A stretch of 59,451 bases of DNA from CAZSDP01 sp964605665 (GTDB lineage: Bacteria > Planctomycetota > UBA8108 > UBA1146): positions 1 through 59,451 of the forward strand of contig CAZSDP010000028.1 in NCBI GenBank assembly GCA_964605665.1. Reading direction: 5' to 3'. The position numbers and the translations under genes were made by a program. Of this stretch, positions 9,098 through 17,300 are shown piece after piece. Position 1 is the stretch's first letter, and every line of letters begins with the position of its first letter. The notes under the pieces are model-generated. The model did no database searches. It saw nothing but the letters and a program-made list of their open reading frames with translations, and was not told the DNA's origin.

Positions 9098-10552
9098 ATG
9101 GCCCCACCGCGCCAACCGGAACCGAAGCTGAATCGAGCTGGACATCAACGAGCGCTCTCCGCGGCGGCGGAGCTAGCGGATCGACTGGGGATTGCAGACC
9201 GTCTTGAGGCTCGCAAGGAGAACCTCTGGGATCCTTCCGCTGCCAACCTCCCCACCCTGCAACTCGACGATGTTTCAGGAATTCCATTTCTCAGCGATAT
9301 CGCAGGCGTTGAGGAATATCAACATCGGGGCCGTCTCCGCGCGGGAACTGGAGATCTATATGTAACAGTGACCCCAGCAGCAGCAGGCTATGAAGACTAT
9401 TGTCGTGATCAGTTGAATCTCGGTTCTCCGGAAAGTCTGGTTGCAGATGGGAGTTCAGCTCCGCTTGCAGTTGCAGAAGCATGTGGACGTGGGGATACAT
9501 TTGATCAACTTGTTGATCATGCCAAGAAGTCTGGTGGCCTTGTCATCCATCCTTATATGGGGATCGAACCGGTTTGGAATCTCGCTCAGAAGTTATCGGA
9601 AGCAGCTTCTGGGACGATCAAGGTTCTTGCTCCTCCACCGGAGGTCACTTGGATAGCCAATGACAAAATGCTGCTCTCCGAGTTGGTGACCAAAACTGTC
9701 GGCGAGGAGAACGTTGTAGAGACCATTGTGACTCACACTGCTTCCGAGTTGGCAACTCGCCTGAAAGAGCTTGCGGAGCGTCACCAAAAGGTGGCGCTAA
9801 AGCGGCTTCGGACTGCTTCAGCGATGGGGAACACCGTTTTTGACGGAGCCACAGTCAAAACAACGGCTCCTGAAGAATTTGAGAACCTGATCACAATGGA
9901 GCTCTCGAGGATGCAGTGGGACGAAATCGAACCGATTCTCGCTGTTTCTTGGGAAGAGACCGATTGCTCTCCGTCTACCCAGTGGTGGATTCCGAGTCGC
10001 GGGGAGGGTTTGCCGAGACTCGATGGGATTTACGAACAACTACTCGAAGGAGAGTCGAAGGTCTTCTTGGGAAGTAAGCCGAGCAGTTTACCTTGGTTGG
10101 TGGAGGAGGCCTTGGTTGCGCAGTCCTATCCGGTTGTGATCGCACTCCAAGAATTAGGCTATGTGGGTCGGTGCTCCTTCGACCACCTCGTCCTCGGCGA
10201 TTTGGATGGAGAATTCTCCTTGAAGGTCACCGAGTGTAACGGTCGTTGGGGAGGAACGAGCACTCCGATGAGCTTGGTGGATCGTCTGATTCCCGGTTCC
10301 AGACCCCCTTACCGTGCTCAGGACTATGTTGACGATCGCCTGGTAGGCACCACATTCCCAGAACTTTGCGGGCAACTTGGAGAGACACTTTTCGACGCGA
10401 AAACCGGACTGGGAAGCCTGATCCTTTACAATGTCGGTCCACTGGAGCGAGACGGGAAATTCGATGTCATCACGCTCGGTTCCACTCAAGAGGAGGCGGA
10501 AGAGGTCTTGCTCAGTAAGCTCCCTCAGTTACTCGGACTTGTTGGACCGTGA
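9098..10552 (+). CDS. ATP-grasp-fold ligase-like protein (PGM1-like, tentative)
   Basis: Predicted soluble protein of 484 residues, probably an ATP-dependent carboxylate-amine or peptide ligase. The C-terminal part contains FDHLVLGDLDGEFSLKVTE then ECNGRWGGTSTP (about 378-389). This has the shape of the last ATP-grasp motif, where an acidic residue and Asn bind Mg-ATP; it resembles the E-x-N-x-R-x-GG-T ending of PGM1-type peptide ligases. A Lys-rich segment near 232-240 (KVALKRLRTASAMG) with FDG shortly after could be the nucleotide-binding strand and loop. The N-terminal third would be a pre-ATP-grasp domain. There is no signal peptide. GGAG lies six bases before ATG 9098. It starts 90 bases after mfd, so read-through is possible, but no partner or substrate gene is nearby. 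Fold is likely; reaction unknown. Confidence 0.6.
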   Translation: MAPPRQPEPKLNRAGHQRALSAAAELADRLGIADRLEARKENLWDPSAANLPTLQLDDVSGIPFLSDIAGVEEYQHRGRLRAGTGDLYVTVTPAAAGYEDYCRDQLNLGSPESLVADGSSAPLAVAEACGRGDTFDQLVDHAKKSGGLVIHPYMGIEPVWNLAQKLSEAASGTIKVLAPPPEVTWIANDKMLLSELVTKTVGEENVVETIVTHTASELATRLKELAERHQKVALKRLRTASAMGNTVFDGATVKTTAPEEFENLITMELSRMQWDEIEPILAVSWEETDCSPSTQWWIPSRGEGLPRLDGIYEQLLEGESKVFLGSKPSSLPWLVEEALVAQSYPVVIALQELGYVGRCSFDHLVLGDLDGEFSLKVTECNGRWGGTSTPMSLVDRLIPGSRPPYRAQDYVDDRLVGTTFPELCGQLGETLFDAKTGLGSLILYNVGPLERDGKFDVITLGSTQEEAEEVLLSKLPQLLGLVGP

Positions 10553-10620
10553 CCCTTGTCGAATAGAACTCTCTCTAGTAGAAAACTGAGCGCAGCTTTC
10601 AGTATGTGCAATCTGACGCC

Positions 10621-10650
10621 CTCGATGCTGATGAGCTCGATGCTGATGAG
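10621..10650 (+). repeat. Perfect 15-bp tandem duplication upstream of a lipoprotein gene
   Basis: CTCGATGCTGATGAG occurs twice head to tail (10621-10635 and 10636-10650). If translated from the upstream GTG at 10606 it would encode LDADELDADE, but the better-supported start of the lipoprotein gene lies downstream at 10708, which would put the repeat in the 5' leader. Confidence 0.85.
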
Positions 10651-10707
10651 ATTGCACTGAGAAGACAGCGTGCCTCGGTTGCCGCACCAATTTGGAAGGC
10701 TCGAATT

Positions 10708-11289
10708 GTGCACAGAACTTTTGTTTTGATGTTGCTGGGTGTTGTGTTGTGTGTTTCTCCTGCATGCACGAAAGCAGAGCCAGAGATCGACGCGATTGGG
10801 AACAACCCAGACCCAAGTGGGACAGTAACTGAGACTGCTGAAACCAAGAAAGAAACCGTAGAGGAAGACGCGACAATCTCTACGGCAGAAAGTGGATCTT
10901 CCTTGAGCCCGCTGCATAGCCAGTTGATCGGGTTGTGGACTGTCGATCAGAGCGAGATGGTCCGTCAGATGGAAGCAAGCGCTCAGTTTCAGAACTCAGA
11001 TGAGTCCACGCGTCAGATGATGCTCGGTCTGATTCAGAATTCGGAGATCGAATTTGAGTTTACTAAAGACACGGTCGAGTACCGGATGGCAGGCCAACAG
11101 CTTGGAGGAACTGCCACTCCGCAAGGTGAAAAGTCTCAGTACACCATTGTGCAGAGCAAGAAGAACACCTTGGTACTAGAGTCGATTGACCAAAGAGGAC
11201 GACGAGATTCCGTGACCGTCACGATCAATGGAGACAAGTTGTTGATCAGCGCTGAAGGTCAGTCCTTCGATCTGGTTCGAAAGAAGTAG
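10708..11289 (+). CDS. Small predicted lipoprotein, unknown function
   Basis: Predicted exported protein of 193 residues. From GTG 10708 it begins VHRTF followed by a hydrophobic stretch and a possible lipobox ending at Cys20 (CVSPAC). The -3 residue is not the usual Leu, so lipidation is likely but not certain. GGAAGG lies nine bases before this GTG. The reading frame extends back to another GTG at 10606, but that would put about 34 acidic residues before the signal peptide. Residues 25-70 are a Thr/Glu-rich linker. The C-terminal part has a repeating strand pattern (IEFEFTKDTVEYRM, LVLESIDQRGRRDSVTVTI) like a small beta-barrel or lipocalin-type domain. No family recognised. A terminator follows. 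Confidence 0.75.
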   Translation: MHRTFVLMLLGVVLCVSPACTKAEPEIDAIGNNPDPSGTVTETAETKKETVEEDATISTAESGSSLSPLHSQLIGLWTVDQSEMVRQMEASAQFQNSDESTRQMMLGLIQNSEIEFEFTKDTVEYRMAGQQLGGTATPQGEKSQYTIVQSKKNTLVLESIDQRGRRDSVTVTINGDKLLISAEGQSFDLVRKK

Positions 11290-11321
11290 CGCGCGTCGAT
11301 TCAGTAGCTCGTATTCCAGAT

Positions 11322-11364
11322 AAGCGGATTTCTCTGTCTGAGCAGGGAAATCCGCTTTTCTTTC
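11322..11364 (+). terminator. Rho-independent terminator after the small lipoprotein gene
   Basis: AAGCGGATTTC (11322-11332) pairs with GAAATCCGCTT (11347-11357) in an 11-bp perfect stem, followed by a T-rich run. It separates the lipoprotein gene from the amidohydrolase pair. Confidence 0.85.
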
Positions 11365-11481
11365 ATCAGCTCCAGAGACGCTCCATTCTTCTGGTTTCGT
11401 TATCGAGTGATCACAGCGGGCTTGCGTCTTGGTTCTCGGAGCTCTAGGTTCTCCACTGACTCGTAGAAGAGGAGACTTCTC

Positions 11482-12867
11482 ATGCAATCGCTCCAATTGC
11501 CCAGAACTGGTAAGACGCGGATTGATAAATCCCTGAATCAAACAAAGAGTTGGCTTCAAGGATGTGTCATCCTCCCGATCTTGTTGTTATTCATTTCTTC
11601 CACGGTTGCTCAAGAAGAAGCGCCGACTCTCCAAGCTTTTGTCGGTGCTCGTATTTTTCCAGTGTCCGGCCCAGCGATCGATGACGGTGTTTTGATCATC
11701 GAGGATGCTCAAATTCGCCAAGTGGGCTCGCGGGAAGAAGTCCCTATCCCCGCCGGGGCACAGACAGTCGACATGACCGGCAAGACGATCATTCCGGGAC
11801 TGATTTGCACTCACAGCCATTTGGGTTGGGGGGGCGGAGCAGATGGTTCGCATCCGATACAGCCGGAAGCAGATGTATTTGAGTCGGTGAATGTTCGAGG
11901 TGCGGGTTTCCGCAGAGCGGTTGCTGGTGGGCTCACCTGCGTCAACATCATGCCAGGATCTGGCCATCTGATTTCTGGCCAGACCGTTTATCTCAAACTT
12001 CGCGATGCAAACACTATCGATGAGCTCAGTCTGTTTGACGAGGCCGGCAAGCGACTGGGTGGACTGAAGATGGCGAATGGAACCAACTCACTACGGAATG
12101 CACCATTCCCGGGTACTCGAGCGAAGTCAGCAGCACTTGTGCGCGCAAAGTACATCGCCGCCCAGGAGTACGCGGCCAAGTTGGCTCGCGCAGGTGGTGA
12201 TCCTGAGAAGGTCCCTCCTCGTGATCTCGCCCTCGAGCCACTGATCGAAGCGATGCGTGGAGATCGCATCGTTCATCACCATACCCACCGCCACGATGAC
12301 ATCCTGACGGTGCTTCGACTGGCGAACGAGTTTGGTTTTCGGGTTGTTCTGCACCATGTGAGTGAAGCCTGGAAGGTTGCGGATGAGATTGCGGCAGCGA
12401 GCGCATCTTGTTCTTTGATTTTGGTTGATAGCCCAGGGGGAAAACTCGAAGCGCGTGATATCGACTATCGAAATGGAGCGATTCTCGAAGAAAAGGGCGT
12501 CAAGGTCGCTTTTCATACTGATGATTGGATCACCGATAGTCGGTTGTTCTTGCGCATGCCTGCGCTAGCGGTGCGAGCGGGAATGAGTCGCGACGGAGCG
12601 CTGCGCTCTTTGACCCTGTCTGGAGCAGAGATGCTCGATCTCGAAGAGAGAATTGGATCTTTAGAAGCTGGAAAAGACGCTGACTTTGTCGTTCTGAGTG
12701 GAGATCCATTCAGTATCTATACCAAGGTGCTGGAGACTTGGGTCGAAGGAGTGCGTGTGTTCGATCGAACAAACCCTGAAGACTTGCTCTATGCGGAGGG
12801 CGGATTTGGGGCGGGAGACGAACGCGTATTCCAAGGCTGCTGTATCGAGCTACAAGGAGGACGTTGA
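11482..12867 (+). CDS. Secreted amidohydrolase-superfamily protein (imidazolonepropionase-like)
   Basis: Predicted exported metal-dependent hydrolase, 461 residues. A signal peptide lies at about 22-44 (LLLFISSTVAQ). A small beta domain holding the start of the metal-dependent hydrolase fold follows (VDMTGKTIIPGLICTHSH). Metal ligands visible are H111 and H113 (HSH), the H265-rich HHHTHRHDD segment, HH at 291-292, and HTDD at 345-348. The last section, GSLEAGKDADFVVLSGDPF, is the classic C-terminal signature of the family. AGGAG sits just before ATG 11482. The next gene starts one base after the stop codon and encodes a paralogue, so the pair is a translationally coupled operon. The substrate is unknown; a periplasmic cyclic amide or dipeptide-like compound would fit relatives. 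Confidence 0.92.
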   Translation: MQSLQLPRTGKTRIDKSLNQTKSWLQGCVILPILLLFISSTVAQEEAPTLQAFVGARIFPVSGPAIDDGVLIIEDAQIRQVGSREEVPIPAGAQTVDMTGKTIIPGLICTHSHLGWGGGADGSHPIQPEADVFESVNVRGAGFRRAVAGGLTCVNIMPGSGHLISGQTVYLKLRDANTIDELSLFDEAGKRLGGLKMANGTNSLRNAPFPGTRAKSAALVRAKYIAAQEYAAKLARAGGDPEKVPPRDLALEPLIEAMRGDRIVHHHTHRHDDILTVLRLANEFGFRVVLHHVSEAWKVADEIAAASASCSLILVDSPGGKLEARDIDYRNGAILEEKGVKVAFHTDDWITDSRLFLRMPALAVRAGMSRDGALRSLTLSGAEMLDLEERIGSLEAGKDADFVVLSGDPFSIYTKVLETWVEGVRVFDRTNPEDLLYAEGGFGAGDERVFQGCCIELQGGR

Positions 12868-12868
12868 G

Positions 12869-14194
12869 ATGCGTGACGCAAGAGTCTTGCAGATACTCCT
12901 GTTCGTGTGGCTTCTCTCGTTGGTTCCAGCTTGCGCTCAGACCCCAGCGGGGCCGTTGAGCGGGCATCCAGGGGAATCGCCGCTCGCTGGGATCGAGCGG
13001 GGAGACTCGAACGAGCCGCTCGTGATTCTTGCCGATCTACTCCACACCCAAGGGAAAAAACCCGATGGGTCATGGCAAGAGCCGATTCAAGACGGTGCGT
13101 TAGTGATCGAGGGTGGGAAAATCACTGCTATTGGAGCGCGTGAAGCGATCGATGTTCCTGCTGGTGCTCGCACGGTTCGCGCGCCAGTTGTCACCCCTGG
13201 ATTGATTGATGCGCGCTCGGTAGTGGGGCTCGCCGGCTGGCTCAATTATGACCACGATCAAGATCAGCTCGAAGACTCTGAACCGATTCAGCCGGAGCTG
13301 AGAGCGATTGACGCTTACAACGGTCGCGAACCGCTGATCGAGTGGATTCGATCGTTTGGGGTGACGACTCTCCATACTGGGCATGCGCCGGGACAGTTGA
13401 TCAGTGGCCAGACGATGATCGTGAAGACAAGAACGGGGGAGCTAGAGCCGAATCTGATCAATCCCCTGTTCTCGGTCGCTGCGACCCTTGGAGATGATTC
13501 GCTGGCGGAGGGGAGCAAGAGTCCTGGAACGCGTGCGAAGCAGATATCGATGCTTCGGCAGGTTTTCACCAAGGCACAAGAGTATCGAGAGAAAGTGGCA
13601 CGCGCCGCTGGAGATGAGGAAAAGCAGCCAAGTCGTGACTTGCGCCAAGAGATCTTGGGAAGGGTATTGGCTGGAGAGATCCCTCTCATGGTCACTTGTC
13701 ATCGATCGGTTGATATCCAAAACGCGCTCAGATTGGCGCAAGAGTTCAACCTCAAGCTGATTCTCGACGGAGCTTCGGAGTCCTTTGAGCACCTTGAGGC
13801 GATTCGAGAAGCTGGTGTTCCCGTCTTCCTGCACGCGCCGATGATCCGGGCGAGTGGCGAGGCGAGGAATGCGAGCATGAGCACCGCATCGAAGCTGATC
13901 GATGCCGGAATCCCCTGCGCTCTAGAGTCAGGATACGAAAGCTACGTGCCGAAGACGCGCGTGGTGCTCTTTGAGGCAGCCATCGCCTGCGCATTCGGCT
14001 GCTCCTTTTCTGACGCACTTGGAATGGTGACCCTCTCCGCCGCAGAGATCTTGGGGATCTCGGACCGTGTGGGATCTTTGGAGGTGGGCAAAGATGCAGA
14101 CGTCGCTCTCTATGACGGAGATCCATTCGAATACACGACTCATTGCATAGGGGTCTTTATCGAAGGCGAAATCGTGAGTGACATCGTTCGTTGA
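12869..14194 (+). CDS. Degenerate amidohydrolase-like lipoprotein, probably non-catalytic
   Basis: Paralogue of the preceding gene, 441 residues, with a signal peptide and possible lipobox at LVPAC (Cys22). ATG 12869 lies just after the upstream stop and behind AGGAGG; in-frame codons further upstream lie inside the previous gene. The fold signatures remain (VVTPGLIDA, HAPGQLISGQTM, GSLEVGKDADVALYDGDPF). Every metal-ligand position that can be aligned by eye has changed. HSH of the partner is RSV here (116-118), the HH pair is DG, and the HTDD segment is ESGY. One His in MVTCHRSVD remains. It therefore probably cannot bind the usual metal centre. A structural or regulatory partner of the upstream enzyme is plausible. 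Followed by a strong bidirectional terminator. Confidence 0.88.
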   Translation: MRDARVLQILLFVWLLSLVPACAQTPAGPLSGHPGESPLAGIERGDSNEPLVILADLLHTQGKKPDGSWQEPIQDGALVIEGGKITAIGAREAIDVPAGARTVRAPVVTPGLIDARSVVGLAGWLNYDHDQDQLEDSEPIQPELRAIDAYNGREPLIEWIRSFGVTTLHTGHAPGQLISGQTMIVKTRTGELEPNLINPLFSVAATLGDDSLAEGSKSPGTRAKQISMLRQVFTKAQEYREKVARAAGDEEKQPSRDLRQEILGRVLAGEIPLMVTCHRSVDIQNALRLAQEFNLKLILDGASESFEHLEAIREAGVPVFLHAPMIRASGEARNASMSTASKLIDAGIPCALESGYESYVPKTRVVLFEAAIACAFGCSFSDALGMVTLSAAEILGISDRVGSLEVGKDADVALYDGDPFEYTTHCIGVFIEGEIVSDIVR

Positions 14195-14263
14195 TCAAAA
14201 TCCTGCGCGGATCCGTATCGGTCTAATGTGATCTCAAGTGCTTCGGTAAGATCACCTATGTAC

Positions 14264-14310
14264 AAAAAAACGCCCCCGGGGATCGAGAGTCCCCGGGGGC
14301 GTTCGATTTT
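14264..14310. terminator. Strong bidirectional terminator between convergent genes
   Basis: A 12-bp perfect GC-rich stem (14270-14281 with 14291-14302, core CGCCCCCGGGG) has a short loop. Seven A bases lie on the left and CGATTTT on the right. It can end the amidohydrolase operon on the plus strand and the large repeat-protein gene on the minus strand; the seven-base U run favours the minus-strand gene. Confidence 0.93.
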
Positions 14311-14324
14311 CAATTGACGAATAC

Positions 14325-17300
14325 CTAGTTGGTGCAGAATGGATACATCGTGCAGCCAGGATTCGGCTGATCGACAATTCCACAATCACCGAACGGCGGT
14401 GGTGGTGGAGTACCATTCATGAATATGTAAGTGATGATGTAGACGGTGTCGGAAACGTCGACCGTTCCATCCCCATTGTGATCACAAGCATTCATGCAAA
14501 TGCTCGGTGGGAATCCTTGGAAGAGGAATCGCATGATGTAGATGCCATCCGCGATATCGACGAACCCGTCGATATTGCAGTCGCCTCGGTCGAAGGGCGT
14601 CTGGCACTCCACCTCACAACAAGTTGGGGTCGATGCGTCTCCGCACTCAGTAAACCCGATCAGGCAGATATCGCCGCTATTGGAACCAGTCGGCAAGGTC
14701 ACGTTGGTGGCCGTCAAAGATCCGGCAACAGTGGTCAATGTCGTCCCATTGAATTGAATCTCGATCGAAGAGTAATTCATCGGATTTGCCCAGCTCAAAG
14801 CGATGGTACACGTTGCTTGATCCGCCACCTCGCACACCAAATTCGTTGGAGCCATCGGTGTCGGGGGGCCAGGGCAGGTGAAGGTGCAACATGCCGGGCC
14901 GGAGTCGAGACCAAATCTGGTGGCTTCAACGCAGATGTTCGAGGATCCGATCGAGAGTCCCGTGAGAGGCGCACTCGTGGCGTTTCCAGGAAGCGTGGCG
15001 ATGACCGTTCCATCCACCGAAACCGTGATTTCATCGTAGTCGTTCGCCGCGTTCACCCAAGTGACCAATCCATCGCAGCTACAAATGTCGTCGACGGTGC
15101 AAGTCACATCCACCGGAGGCGGGGGAGGGAATGGGCAGTCGATGGTGCAGCAAACCGGTGGGCTACTCAGCCCTTGTCGCACGGCGGTGAAACAGAACTC
15201 GTGCGGACCCGGATCGAGCGGACCATAACTGAGCATCGTATCGGTTCCCGACAGGGTCGCGAATGGTGCACCGTCAAGAGTGACCTCGATCAGGTCGTAG
15301 TCAGGATTGCCGTTCATCCAAGCGATCGTGCCATTGCAAGGTGGTCCATCGATGGGGCACATCAGGTCAGTAATGGGATCTGGTGGGAAAATGCACTCAA
15401 CATCACAGCAGGCGAGCGGAAGAACGTTTCCACAGATGGTCGTGGCTTGCAGACAAACTTGTCGCATTCCAGGTCCAGGCAAATTCAGGACTGTTGAAGT
15501 GGCATCTCCGGACAAAGTCTGAAGAACGGCTCCGTCGAGGAGAACTTCGATCATCGAATACGTGGAGTTATTGGTCCAACTGACATTCGTTTCACACGTC
15601 GGTGATGGGCCAACGCTGCAGACAAGACCATTCGGCTCCAAGAGTGGAATCGGTGGGCAGTTCAAGTCGCAGCAGGTTGCTTCTCCACCGACGAAATTGA
15701 TCACTGGAATCACGCAGACCTCATGTCGCCCTGAACCTCCTAGGGAGAAGTTATGGGTGGTCGCATTCCCCGGCAGGGTGATCAGGAAGGCTCCGTCGAG
15801 GAACAGATCGATGGAGTCGTAGGTATCGTTGTTTACCCAGCTGGCAGTCGCTGTACACGTGCATGGGTCGGTGACCATGCAGTTGAGATCTGTTACCGGT
15901 GGTGGAACAAGTTTCTTACAAGATACGTTGCACGAAACGGGCATCGTGACTTCACCGCAGACGGTCGTAGCAATCAGTTCCAAAGTGTTCGATCCCGGTA
16001 AGGTCAGGGTTACTGAGTAGACCGTGGTATCTCCGGGGACGGTCGTTTGGAGCTCTCCATTGAGGTAGACCTCAATTTGCGAGTAGAGCGATGGATTCTG
16101 CCAGTTGATCGTTGCTTCACAACTGATCTGGTCGACGACGCACTCCAGGATGAGAGGGGAAATCGGATCAGTGATCGGACAGGTGACTTTGCAGCAAACC
16201 TGTTCTTTCGCCGAGACACCATTTCTCACCGGTTCTACACAGATCACATGAAGTCCGACATCCCCGAGCGTGACCACTGCGGTGACCGCATTGCCCGGTA
16301 GCGATTGAACCTCGACGCCATCCAGGAGAATGCGGATGGAGTCGTAGTTGTTCTCTTGATTCGTCCAAGAGATCGGGACAGTGCAGGTGCAGGGGTCGAC
16401 GGGTCCGCACACCAGATCGAGGACAGGTAATGGTGGTGGAATTGTGCAATCGACCGTAATGCAAGCCGCAGGAGTGACTTCGTCACAGATCGTCGTGCCT
16501 TGCACGCAGATCTCATTTAGCCCAGTGAGCGGCGTCGGCAGCATGAACGTGGTGGCGGTGCCCGGTAGCGTAGCGATCACCATACCGTTGAGCTGCACGT
16601 CGATCGAAGAGTATGCGACAGGGTTGTCCCAGGTGATCGTGAACTCACAACTCAGCGCATCGACGGTGTGCTGTAGGTTCTCGATCATGTTCGGCGGAAT
16701 ATCTGGGCAATCCACATCGCAGCAGACGGGTGGCCCTAGGAGACCGAGCCTGACCGGAATCACGCAAATCTCCTGCAAGCCATTTCCGGGAAGAGTCAGA
16801 TTAAGGGAAGTCAGGTTCCCAGGGATCTGTTCATGGAGAACTCCGTCGATCACGATTTGCAGCATGTCGTAATCAGAGTTTCCATTTGTCCAGCTGAGAG
16901 CTGTTTCGCAAGTACAGATGTCGATGAGATCGCAATTCAGATCGGCGATGGGGTCTGGTGGGCCGATGCAATCGACCATGCAGCAGACATCCATCAAGAC
17001 TTCGCCACAGATCGTCGTGGCGCGAATGCAAATCTCATGCATACCGAAGTCAGGGATCGCCACGGTGGCGATGGTGGTATGGCCAGGGACCGTCGTTACG
17101 TAGACACCATCGACGAGGATATCGATGTAATCGTAGTCTCCCTCATTGATCCAGGTCACCGTTGCTTCGCAACTCGGTGCCGGGGGAGCTTCGCAAATCA
17201 GTGCGGATGGCGGGTCGTTGTCCACTGGCGGACAATACACATCGCAGCAGTTGTAGGAGCCGGTGAACCCATTTCTCTTCGGTACCACACAGACCGTGTG

